This document shows positions 26,985 through 34,736 of a stretch of DNA of 64,000 nt, one piece after another; the first letter of the stretch is position 1, and every line of letters begins with the position of its first letter. Position numbers and translations under genes: made by a program. Source of the DNA: VXNE01 sp965261535 (GTDB taxonomy: Bacteria > Pseudomonadota > Gammaproteobacteria > Pseudomonadales > Azotimanducaceae); the NCBI GenBank assembly GCA_965261535.1, contig OZ253469.1:4464001-4528000 (forward strand). Direction: 5' to 3'. The notes below the pieces were generated by a model. It ran no database searches. It was not told the DNA's origin and saw nothing but the letters and a program-made list of their open reading frames with translations.

Positions 26985-27479
26985 AGCGGGTGAGATTGCA
27001 GACACGCCGCACGCCGGCGGATGGGAGCAATGCATCGACGGCGTCGTCCGCGCCCAAGGGGGCCCTGCTGTGAATGGCGAGTAGGTCGTCGCGATCGGCG
27101 AATGCCTTCAACGCGTGGGCATGGTGCGGTTCGGCGGGGTGCGGGAAAGGCAGATTCCATTCTTCCGGTACGCCGACGACATCTAGTGCCGCCGCCCATA
27201 CTCGCCCGGCTCTCGGTCGAAGCGTGGGTGGAGGCGACGCCGTTCTTCGCGAGAACCGGGGATGGCGCTCGCCGCCAGGCCGCCGCCATGGCCGAAGCGG
27301 TCTCCTCGCGCTGGCGCAGTTCCTTGTTGTCGAACGGTTTGACCGAGGACCAATGCAACGAGTACGCCCCGGCCTTCGAGCATGAAGAGACTCGCATTGC
27401 GTTGGGCATGGGGTCGCCATTCGTGGCGGTGACGGGCCGTACTCCCGACAAGAAGACGCCGTCGAATCACGAGTCGTAG
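26985..27479 (+). pseudogene. Relic of a third hipBA module, internally deleted
   Basis: The sequence starts inside the hipB tail (matching GCGGGTGAGATTGCAGACAC in copy 1). It continues through the hipB stop and hipA start, runs for about 120 bases of the hipA 5' end with an in-frame TAG, and then jumps near 27183 to the last third of hipA (SVEAWVEATPFFARTGDGAR up to the stop at 27479). More than 800 bases of the kinase core are missing. It is closer to copy 1 than to unrelated HipA proteins. This copy cannot encode a kinase. Confidence 0.85.
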
Positions 27480-27530
27480 AAGTGCTTCGTCCGCCGCGTC
27501 GCGGGCGGACAAACGGTCGGCTGACGGTGG

Positions 27531-27566
27531 CTATTGGCTGGCCATCAGTTCCTTCAGGAGCAGCGG
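27531..27566 (-). pseudogene. Short stub of an arylsulfatase 3' end
   Basis: About 35 bases match the last codons and stop of the arylsulfatase at 30877 (minus strand, reading LLxELMASQ and stop, here with Leu-Lys-Glu-Leu-Met-Ala-Ser-Gln). It lies directly downstream of the hipBA relic. The match is short but coincides with the gene's exact end. Confidence 0.5.
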
Positions 27567-27773
27567 CGACCCAGAGCGTGGTCGGTTGAACGGGTGGAGG
27601 TATCCAGGGTGATAGTGGACTGGCGGACTGGTTGGATAGAAAAGACTAGCCGATACCGGTTTTTCGAATTGAGATGCGCCCGTTTCGTGGGCCATTGATG
27701 TCTTGAGCCGTTACACTCGGCGAATGCAACAGGGATACCGGAAGCCGGCTGTGATGCCCGGCCAAACTTCACC

Positions 27774-28421
27774 ATGAGCCATGCCGTGAGAATCACGGTA
27801 TTCCGATGGGCGGGCGCATGGGGACCGTTCAAGGTCAACATACCCTGCGGCGAGTGCTCGCTTACGAAGGACATCATCCAGGACTGCATCGATACGGATC
27901 TGGCCGGCATTGACGTGGAACTCGATCTGCGCGATTGGCTGACCGAGTGGTGGAAGCCGCTGCCCAAGGGCGGCTGGCATGCCCCCATCGTGCTCGTCAA
28001 CGGCAAGATCATCTCTCAAGGCCGGGCGCTCAACCGCGGCGTGCTGACCCAAACCGTCATCGAAGCCTCGGCGGCCGATACACCGCTACGTGGCAACCAC
28101 ATTTTCGGCAAGTCCACCTGCCCGCATTGCGTGCGCGCGAAGGGCTACCTGGCAGAAGCCGATGTCCAAAGCCAGTACTACGATGTCGTCAAGGACACGC
28201 GGGCACTCTACGAAATGCTGGCCCGGGTGAAGCCGATCATCGGGCCCAAGACGCCCGTCACCGTGCCGCAGATCTGGATCGATGGAAGCTACATCGGCGG
28301 CGCGGATGCACTCAAGGATGTCCTGGGGTTGTCCGAAGTCGTACCGAACCCGGACCGGGGCCAATGCTCACTGTCGCCGGGCGGGGGTCCGGGGTATCGA
28401 GGGACGCCCGAACCTGTCTAA
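27774..28421 (+). CDS. Glutaredoxin-like protein with two thioredoxin-fold segments
   Basis: The protein has 215 residues. The N-terminal part contains an ECS-type motif (NIPCGECSLTKDIIQD) followed by VELDLRDWLTEWWKPLPKGG and an APIVLVNGKIISQG strand, as in an Fdx/Grx-like fold. The C-terminal part has the active-site motif STCPHCVRAKGYL, and VTVPQIWIDGSYIGGADAL, the TVP loop and GG motif of glutaredoxins. It probably reduces disulfides or glutathione adducts in the cytoplasm. The proline-rich extreme C-terminus looks like readthrough into non-conserved sequence. It stands alone, between decayed sequence and a hairpin. Confidence 0.8.
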   Translation: MSHAVRITVFRWAGAWGPFKVNIPCGECSLTKDIIQDCIDTDLAGIDVELDLRDWLTEWWKPLPKGGWHAPIVLVNGKIISQGRALNRGVLTQTVIEASAADTPLRGNHIFGKSTCPHCVRAKGYLAEADVQSQYYDVVKDTRALYEMLARVKPIIGPKTPVTVPQIWIDGSYIGGADALKDVLGLSEVVPNPDRGQCSLSPGGGPGYRGTPEPV

Positions 28422-28679
28422 CAGGCTGGCGTCCATGGGGGGCTGGATACCGGGCGGTCGAGCTGTCGGGCATCGGTGCCCGCGTCATCGATACGGCGAT
28501 TCGCTGGGCGACGGGCGTGAGATTGGCCTTGACGCCCTCCATGTCGGCTCGTATGTTGCGCCGCCCATGAACCCGCACCCGGTCCAGAACGCCATTCCGG
28601 TCGCCATGCTGATGCGTGGCGCACGTGGCGAGGTTCATCCAGCAGGTAGCTTTCGAGAAGCATAAGCCCAATCAAAAAT
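28422..28679. other. No gene recognised; possible degraded minus-strand coding sequence
   Basis: Overlapping open frames exist on both strands. The minus strand starting near 28675 (MLLESYLLDEPRHVRHASAW) seems to change frame to NLATCATHQHGDRNGVLDRV, which could mean a broken gene. No family is recognisable. Confidence 0.35.
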
Positions 28680-28707
28680 GGACCTCTCCGCTCCCGGAGA
28701 GAGGTCC
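28674..28707 (-). terminator. Hairpin with a T-run on the minus strand
   Basis: GGACCTCTC and GAGAGGTCC form a nine-base-pair stem (28680-28707). On the minus strand it is followed by A and five Ts (28678-28674), as in an intrinsic terminator. It lies 45 bases upstream of the ATP-grasp start and could instead be a 5'-leader structure of that gene. Confidence 0.55.
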
Positions 28708-28752
28708 TTTCGACGACTCCTCCGGCGCGGAAGGCTGCATGAGGAGTACACC

Positions 28753-30174
28753 GTGAACCCCAGTGATCCGCCCCTGGCGAAACAGGCAGCCGACTACTAC
28801 ACGCAGTTGCTGCGGCCGGTATTCTCGGGCCGCAAATTCCTGCTTGCCGGACCGATCGCCGTCGCCTTGGGCGGGCTGGCGCAACGTCTGGTCAGGTTGG
28901 GCGCCGAACGCCCGTTCCTCGTCGCCGGGAGCGAAGGGACCGGTCCGATGCCGAGCCCGGAACAGGCGGAGCTGCGCATGCTCGGCACATACGGCACCGA
29001 CGTCCTGTCGGAACATCGACGTCTGCAGCGCGCGCTCGACAACCTGCCAGCCGACGTGCGACGCGCGATCGACGCGTGGGATTCCGCGGGCACGGCCCGT
29101 TGCGTACTCGCCAGCCCGCTTGCGGAATCCCGACCGGTCGCCCAGCGAGAGCCCTACGGAACGCGGCCCTCCGCGTGGACGGTGCTGGAGGACAAGGTCC
29201 GAATCGACGCCTTCTGGGACGCCGTCGGACTGCCGCGAGCTCCGTCGCGCATAGTTCCCGCCGACTACCGGGTAATCCGGGCGGCAGCCGACACGCTGGA
29301 CCGGGGCGGCGGCACGGTTTGGGCCGCCGACGCGCGGGACGGACCGAACGGCGGCGGCCTCGGTCTGCGCTGGGTGCGACCCGGCGACGACGGCCGGGAG
29401 TCCTTTGCTTTTCTGTCCGGGATCGCGGACCGGGTACGCGTCATGCCGTTTCTCGAAGGGATTCCCGTGAGCATCCACGGCATCGTGTTTCCGGACACGG
29501 TGGCGGTGTTCCGCCCCGTCGAGATGATCGTGTTCCGGCCCGTCACCGGAGACCGCCTGTTCTACTCGGGCTGCGCGACGGCTTTCGATCCAAGGCCCGA
29601 CGACCGAGAGGCCATGCGGCGTTTCGCCCGGCGCGCGGGATCCGCGTTGCGCGAGATCGTCGGCTACAGGGGACCCTTCGGCATCGACGGCGTGCTCACC
29701 GAGCAGGGCTTCCTGCCGACGGAGATGAACCCGCGGGCCGGTGCCGCGCTGGGCCCGTTGGCGCAGGGCGCCGGCGATCTCCCGTTGTTCCCGCTGTGCC
29801 TCGCGGCCATCGAGGGCGAGTGCCTCGACTACCGGGGCGAACTGCTCGAACAGGCCATCGTCGAGAGTGCCGACACGTATCGCATGGGCTCGGGATGGTT
29901 CGCCACGCAGCGAAAGTTCGCCGCGAACGGCACCATCGACGTTGTCCGGGACGGCGAGGAATACCGCGAAGCGCGACCGGTCGAAGAGTCACATGCCTCG
30001 TTGCAATACGGACCGGGGCCCGCTGGGGGGTTTGTGCGTTTCACAGTGCGTCTGGAGCGGGTCGAACCCGGACCGTCCGCCGCTCCGGAAGTCGCGCGGG
30101 CCTTCCGCCTCGCGGACCGGGTGCTCGGCACGAATCTCGGCCCACTGGAAACGGCCGCCAACGTCCGACCGTGA
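28753..30174 (+). CDS. ATP-grasp family ligase-like protein
   Basis: This 473-residue protein starts at a GTG (28753) preceded by GAGGAG eight bases upstream. The N-terminal domain (FLLAGPIAVALGGLAQRLVR) resembles a preATP-grasp Rossmann-like fold. The ATP-grasp domain follows: WTVLEDKVRIDAFWDAVGLP, the glycine-rich DGPNGGGLGL loop, and the metal-binding PFGIDGVLTEQGFLPTEMNP with Glu and Asn in place. Such enzymes join a carboxylate to an amine or thiol with ATP hydrolysis. The substrate is unknown, and no biosynthetic neighbours are present. The frame is intact and the length is usual for stand-alone ATP-grasp enzymes of specialised metabolism. Confidence 0.78.
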   Translation: MNPSDPPLAKQAADYYTQLLRPVFSGRKFLLAGPIAVALGGLAQRLVRLGAERPFLVAGSEGTGPMPSPEQAELRMLGTYGTDVLSEHRRLQRALDNLPADVRRAIDAWDSAGTARCVLASPLAESRPVAQREPYGTRPSAWTVLEDKVRIDAFWDAVGLPRAPSRIVPADYRVIRAAADTLDRGGGTVWAADARDGPNGGGLGLRWVRPGDDGRESFAFLSGIADRVRVMPFLEGIPVSIHGIVFPDTVAVFRPVEMIVFRPVTGDRLFYSGCATAFDPRPDDREAMRRFARRAGSALREIVGYRGPFGIDGVLTEQGFLPTEMNPRAGAALGPLAQGAGDLPLFPLCLAAIEGECLDYRGELLEQAIVESADTYRMGSGWFATQRKFAANGTIDVVRDGEEYREARPVEESHASLQYGPGPAGGFVRFTVRLERVEPGPSAAPEVARAFRLADRVLGTNLGPLETAANVRP

Positions 30175-30216
30175 ACGCGCGTAGCGGCGTGTCGGCCCTT
30201 GAGCGGCCTACAAGCC

Positions 30217-30410
30217 CTACCGGCTCGCCATCAGTTCCTCCAGCAGCGTCTCCTGATCCACCACCTCCGTGCCGAACGCCTCGATCACGATGTCGATGAT
30301 CGTCCCCTGGAAGACAAATGGGGATTCGTAGAGATCATCGACGGGGGTCTGACTGTCCCGGCCGACATCGAGGGGTTCGTTGGCGAAGTCGCAAGTGGCG
30401 AAACAGAGAG
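30217..30410 (-). pseudogene. Arylsulfatase 3'-end fragment (direct repeat of 30877-31070)
   Basis: The segment is almost identical to the last 180-190 bases of the full-length sulfatase at 30877, including the stop codon position, and decays into weaker similarity after about 30390. Both copies are on the minus strand, so they form a direct repeat that flanks the Phd antitoxin gene at 30483. Confidence 0.9.
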
Positions 30411-30482
30411 TGCTTCCTGTTTGTGGCGACGGAACATGCGCGTACGATTGTCCTCACTTGGGTCGTGGGAGAGGGTGCAACA

Positions 30483-30773
30483 ATGGCTACGAGACGGGTG
30501 CTGAACTACACGCAGGCACGCCGGAACCTACAATCCTTGATGGACACAGTCATCGAAGATCGGATTGCCGTCACAATTACGCGTACCAAGGGCGAACCCG
30601 TCATCATGATGGCGAAGACGGAGTACGACTCTCTCATGGAAACCCTCGACTTGATTCGTTCCCCTCGAAACGCCGAGCGGTTGCGAGCGGCCATCGCCGA
30701 GATCGATAGAGGCGACGTCGTCAGCGTCGAAATAGTCGACGGGGAGGTCAGAGAACGGCTCCAGGACAGGTGA
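30483..30773 (+). CDS. Phd/YefM-family antitoxin
   Basis: The protein has 96 residues. The N-terminal Phd/YefM fold (RRVLNYTQARRNLQSLMDTV, then RTKGEPVIMMAKTEYDSLME) binds the operator, and the acidic C-terminal part (AIAEIDRGDVVSVEI) would inhibit a YoeB/Txe- or Doc-type toxin. The start is at the ATG of 30483. Directly downstream, only a short decayed frame resembling the start of a YoeB-type toxin is visible. The gene sits between two direct copies of an arylsulfatase 3' end. Confidence 0.88.
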   Translation: MATRRVLNYTQARRNLQSLMDTVIEDRIAVTITRTKGEPVIMMAKTEYDSLMETLDLIRSPRNAERLRAAIAEIDRGDVVSVEIVDGEVRERLQDR

Positions 30774-30873
30774 CCAATGGGTCGTCCACTCGGCGGCTCA
30801 AGACAACCTTGCACTCAAACCCGACCCGGAGGGATGGTCACCAAGCCACGCCGGCGAAATGGTTGCTGGCTGA
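30770..30873 (+). pseudogene. Possible truncated YoeB-type toxin start
   Basis: Overlapping the antitoxin stop, one frame reads WVVHSAAQDN and ends at a stop after about 34 codons, where the duplicated sulfatase sequence begins. YoeB-like toxins begin with a similar W-x-V-x-x-x-x-x-A-Q-x-D pattern and start by overlapping the antitoxin stop. If correct, the toxin lost its remainder at the sulfatase junction. The evidence is short and this call is tentative. Confidence 0.3.
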
Positions 30874-30876
30874 CCC

Positions 30877-33120
30877 CTACTGGCTCGCCATCAACTCCTC
30901 CAGCAGCGCCTCCTGATCCACCACCTCCGTGCCGAACGCTTCGATCACGATGTCTACGATCGTCCCTTGGAAGACAAATGGGGATTCGTAGAGATCATCG
31001 ACGGGGGTCTGACTGTCCCGGCCGACATCGAGAGGTTCGTTGACGAAATTGTGGTGGCCGAACGGAGACAGCACTCCGTTCCCGGCGGATTCGTCGTCGA
31101 CGTAGAAACGCACGCGCCCCTCGTCGTCGCCGGTGCGCACGACATCCGCCCGAAGCGTCACGGCGCCCGGCGGGATGGCGTTGGGGCAGGATATGCGGCA
31201 CCGCTCCCCAAAGTTGTTGGTCGTGTAGTGCAGCCGATTGTCGCGGATGAAGACGCTCCAGCCGCCGAATCGGCCGCCGTCGGCGATGATGGCGCCGTCC
31301 TGGTCGGTGGATTGGCGTTCGATCCGGGCGGTGATCCGGTGGGACACGCCCCGCACCCGTGGCCCTCCCTTGAAGTGATGCGGCAGCACCGCGTCCTGGT
31401 ACAGGACCCATCGGTCCTTGGGCTCCGGCCACCAGCCGACGCTTGACCGTCGGCTCACATCGTCCAGAGGGAGCACGCCGTAACGTTCGGCCTCCCGCCA
31501 CCAGAGGTCCTTGAGCGCCGCGAGCTTCTCGGGATACCGGTCGGCCAGATCGTCGATTTCCGCCAAGTCTTCGTCCAGGTGATAAAGCTCCCAGACATCC
31601 GCGTCGAAATCCGCTCCCCGCTGGTGGAAGGTGACCGCCTTCCAGCCTTCGTGCCAGATGCCTCTGTGGCCGACCATCTCGAAATACTGGACGGTCTTGC
31701 GGGTATCCGCGTCGTTGTCATTGAAGGTGTGGGCCATGGATACCCCGTGCAGGGGAATCTGCTCCACGCCGTTGACATGCGCCGGCAGCGGCACTCCGAG
31801 CAGATCCAGGAGCGTCGGCGTGATGTCCACCACATGGTAGAACTGCCGCCGCGTCCCGCCTTTCGCCCGAATCCCGTCGGGCCAGCGGACCAGCAGGGGG
31901 GCGCGAACACCGCCCCCGTAGGTGTGGCCCTTGTAGCGCTTGAACGGCGTGTTGCCGGCCATGGCCCAGCCGAACGGGTAATGGTTATAGGTGAGCGGCC
32001 CGCCCATGTCGTCGAGGCGCGCCAGGTTCTCCTCGACGCTGGGGCGGAGTCCGATCCTGCTACGTTGATGGTCGTAGGTTCCGTGGGGGCCGCCCAGGGG
32101 GCTCGCGCCGTTGTCGGAGATGGCGATCACGATCGTGTCGTCGCGCTTGCCGAGGGCGTCCAGTTGGGCGAGTAGCCGGCCGATCTGCTCGTCGGCGTGG
32201 TCCATGAATCCGGCGTAGACCTCCATCAGCCGCGCGGCCAGCCGCTTCTCGTCGGAGTCGAGTTCGTCCCAGACCTGCACGCCCGGATTCCGGGGGGCCA
32301 GCCGCTGATCGGGAGGCAGCAGACCGGATGCCTTCTGGCGCGCCAGGATCCTCTCCCGGGCCGCGTCCCAGCCACCGTCGAATCTGCCCTTGTACTTGTT
32401 CGCGTAGGCGGCTGGCACATGGTGGGGCGAGTGGCCGGCGGCGAATGCGACGTAGAGGAAGAAGGGCCGGTCGGGATCGGCGGACACCAACTGCCGCAGC
32501 CACTTGCAGGACTGATCCACAATGTCTTCCGACAGGTGATAGCCCTCGCGCCGCGGCGGCTCGACCCGCTCGTTGCCCGTGATCAGTTCCGGGTTCCACT
32601 GGTTCGTCTCGCCCGGCATAAAGCCGTGGAAGCGGTCAAAACCCCGCTGCAGGGGCCAGTGGTCGTAGGGACCGGCGGGACTGGTCTCGTGGATGGACCC
32701 CAGGTGCCATTTGCCCGCCGCGAGCGTCTGGTATCCGTGGGGATGCAGCATCTCGGCCAGGTTGGCCGCCTCGCGGGAGGCGAATCCCCGGGTGTTGGGA
32801 AAGCCGTTGACCATCTCCGCCACCCGGCCCATGCCGACGCTGTGATGGTTGCGGCCAGTGAGCAGGCACGTGCGTGTCGGCGAGCAGAGCGGAGTGACGT
32901 GGAAGTTCGCATAGCGCAGTCCATCGGTGGCGAGGCTGTCGAGGGCCGGGGTTTCGATATCGGAGCCGTAGCAGCCGAAGTCCGAGTAGCCGACGTCGTC
33001 CAGCACGATCATCACGATGTTCGGTCGCTGGTGCAGGTGTGAGGGGTCCGAGGACCAGGCGATGGTCGATTCGGCGGCGGTGCGGTTGATGGTGCCGGTG
33101 AAGTTTTGGTTGTGTTCCAT
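30877..33120 (-). CDS. Arylsulfatase (type I sulfatase), full length
   Basis: This 747-residue type I sulfatase hydrolyses sulfate esters. The metal-binding N-terminus NIVMIVLDDVGYSDFGCYG and the formylglycine motif LCSPTRTCLLTGRN (CxPxR, Cys form) are present, as are AAGKWHLG, the ISDNGASPLGGPHGTYD region, and a C-terminal jelly-roll-like domain from about residue 590. The N-terminus lacks an obvious signal peptide. The Cys has to be converted to formylglycine by a maturation enzyme not seen in this window. At least five partial copies occur at 27531, 30217, 38054, 55546 and 62147. Substrate (for example sulfated polysaccharides or aryl sulfates) is unknown. Confidence 0.95.
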   Translation of the reverse strand: MEHNQNFTGTINRTAAESTIAWSSDPSHLHQRPNIVMIVLDDVGYSDFGCYGSDIETPALDSLATDGLRYANFHVTPLCSPTRTCLLTGRNHHSVGMGRVAEMVNGFPNTRGFASREAANLAEMLHPHGYQTLAAGKWHLGSIHETSPAGPYDHWPLQRGFDRFHGFMPGETNQWNPELITGNERVEPPRREGYHLSEDIVDQSCKWLRQLVSADPDRPFFLYVAFAAGHSPHHVPAAYANKYKGRFDGGWDAARERILARQKASGLLPPDQRLAPRNPGVQVWDELDSDEKRLAARLMEVYAGFMDHADEQIGRLLAQLDALGKRDDTIVIAISDNGASPLGGPHGTYDHQRSRIGLRPSVEENLARLDDMGGPLTYNHYPFGWAMAGNTPFKRYKGHTYGGGVRAPLLVRWPDGIRAKGGTRRQFYHVVDITPTLLDLLGVPLPAHVNGVEQIPLHGVSMAHTFNDNDADTRKTVQYFEMVGHRGIWHEGWKAVTFHQRGADFDADVWELYHLDEDLAEIDDLADRYPEKLAALKDLWWREAERYGVLPLDDVSRRSSVGWWPEPKDRWVLYQDAVLPHHFKGGPRVRGVSHRITARIERQSTDQDGAIIADGGRFGGWSVFIRDNRLHYTTNNFGERCRISCPNAIPPGAVTLRADVVRTGDDEGRVRFYVDDESAGNGVLSPFGHHNFVNEPLDVGRDSQTPVDDLYESPFVFQGTIVDIVIEAFGTEVVDQEALLEELMASQ

Positions 33121-33195
33121 GGGTGGTTAGCGGGCTTCTAGTGGAGAGATGTCAGGATAGAAGACTATTCGAGTTGCGCGGCCGGCACACACCCA
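33121..33195 (-). promoter_or_regulatory. Conserved upstream region shared by three arylsulfatase copies
   Basis: The roughly 70 bases upstream of the ATG contain ATGTCAGGA and GACTATTCGAGTTGC (plus-strand orientation). Both are conserved at 39851-39920 and 62822-62895, upstream of the two other sulfatase 5' ends. The conservation shows that promoter and gene were duplicated together. Promoter elements themselves are not identified. Confidence 0.6.
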
Positions 33196-33351
33196 GAAGG
33201 CTTGGCGCTCATCGGGACTCTCGGGCGGAGGAGGCATCAATCGTTCACGTTAGGAAGCAAGGGGAAGAGTCGGCGAGGGTGGTCGAGCAATTCGAGAAGA
33301 ATGTCGCCTCCTCTTTCGTGGCGCCAGTCCGCCAATCCCGAAGTTTGGAGA

Positions 33352-33864
33352 CTAGCGGCTCGGGAGTCCGAATAGTTTGTCGACTAGTGCTTGCATGTCG
33401 GGCACGGTCTCGAAACGGCTCTTCGAGACTCGGCGATGGTTTTTGCGGGTCGGTCGCGTTCCCTTCGAGTCGAATGTCACGCGCTTCGCCTGCTTCGCTT
33501 CGGAGATATTCGGTAGTGGATCTCCCGACGACCCACCAAAGAATAGATACTGCTCGACGTCCAGCGTGTATCGATCTACACATTGCACGATTACACAGCC
33601 TCCCGATTTCTGGGCAAGTAGCTTCGATATTTGCCACTCCCTCGTCGTTGCGCCGGTGGATAGGCTTTTCAACTGAATGTAGCGGGTGTCGTTGTCAACA
33701 GCGATCACTACGTCATAGCCCGCCCGGTCGACCTCCGCACGGAGCACTTCCACCGAGTAATGGCCGCGCTTCCACAACTCTCGCCCCAGCGCCCCCAGAA
33801 ACGCATGCTCCAAAATGCTCTCTCGCAAAGAGGAGTGGTCCGCGCTGGGGTCGTATGATGCCAT
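33352..33864 (-). CDS. PD-(D/E)xK nuclease-like protein of unknown role
   Basis: The protein has 170 residues. An N-terminal Glu-containing helix (LRESILEHAFLGALGRELWK) is followed by VEVLRAEVDRAGYDVVIAVD and YIQLKSLSTG. The pattern E...GYDVVI...QLK fits the PD-(D/E)xK nuclease fold, with Asp and a QxK motif. Similar small proteins occur near restriction genes. The C-terminus (VPDMQALVDKLFGLPSR) is helical. It lies between the sulfatase and a stretch without genes. The start ATG at 33864 is clear. The function is inferred from fold only. Confidence 0.6.
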   Translation of the reverse strand: MASYDPSADHSSLRESILEHAFLGALGRELWKRGHYSVEVLRAEVDRAGYDVVIAVDNDTRYIQLKSLSTGATTREWQISKLLAQKSGGCVIVQCVDRYTLDVEQYLFFGGSSGDPLPNISEAKQAKRVTFDSKGTRPTRKNHRRVSKSRFETVPDMQALVDKLFGLPSR

Positions 33865-34308
33865 GTCGTCTGCCCGAATCGGATTGGGGACAATTGGAAC
33901 TTAATGGGAAATGATGCTTCAAGGCAATGGTCCCAAAAAACCACCTGCCGTCTGTACAGACGGGTGGCAGAGAGAGTTGGAAAGGCGATGCGGACGGCAT
34001 CGCTCGCCGCCGCGCATCATGCACATCTATCGTCGAGGACATCTGTCGGGCGACCAAATCCAAACGGCGTCGATCCGGAGTAGTCAGGTGCTGCTGATAC
34101 GTCCGTTCAACTTCTGAACTCCATTGCCGTACACTTTTGGCGTTTAGTTCTCCGACCAACGCGAAGCGCGGGCAGTGTCACCGCTCTGTGGCGGCTGCAC
34201 CGTTCGTTCACAGAAGGACGGCGAGAGTCCGTGCCCCGTTGCGTTGGCGAGCACAGGAACTACGAGAGTTCATTGTCGGTCATGCTGCTAGCGAGCAGGA
34301 AGTAGAGG
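33865..34308. other. No gene recognised
   Basis: About 440 bases. A short minus-strand frame (MVGELNAKSVRQWSSEVERT) begins at 34159 but loses coding character, and no family is recognised. The region may hold decayed sequence and the promoter of the nuclease-like gene. Confidence 0.4.
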
Positions 34309-34545
34309 ATGCCGAAGGCCAACCAGATGCCTGAGCAGGCGGCACTGATCAATATCGACGCCAAGCTCGCCGAGGCGGGCTACGCGCTGGGGTTGGGAAT
34401 GCCGGTGGTTTGGTGCGTGCGCGAGGACGAGCTGGACGACGTGCACTTCGACACGCGCCAGTTCAATCACATCGTGTGGAGGGATCCGTCGGAGTTGCGG
34501 CAGCGGCTAGCGGAGCGCGTTGCCGGGGTGATCGACGCCGACTGA
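34309..34545 (+). pseudogene. C-terminal fragment of a nucleoside 2-deoxyribosyltransferase-like protein
   Basis: The 78-residue frame contains YALGLGMPVVWCVREDELDD and HFDTRQFNHIVWRDPSELRQ. This is the C-terminal half of a Rossmann-like protein in which the full version has an upstream GxxYEAGFAxGLG motif. The N-terminal half is missing and the start ATG at 34309 has no conserved context, so it is probably a truncated gene. Proteins of this fold are frequent in TIR/SLOG-type immune loci. Confidence 0.6.
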
Positions 34546-34736
34546 GGGTGAGGCGGCGCAGCGGCATTGGACATGGGTCGTGATGGCCGTCGATTTGGGC
34601 GGGACCGATTCAATCGCCCGAACCTTTGTCACCACTGGAAGGGTCGTCTCGCTGGGGGCAAGTCGGGTCGCCCGTCACTACGGGGGCTGGCGCAGCATTT
34701 GTATCTGCAGATAGCGTCGAAGAAGAACAGGCACCT

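Noticed and set aside
30877..33120. Arylsulfatase as the transposase-like core of a mobile element
   Set aside because: The protein is a clear sulfatase with a CxPxR motif. No terminal inverted repeats were found around the copies, so its dispersal is more likely due to recombination.
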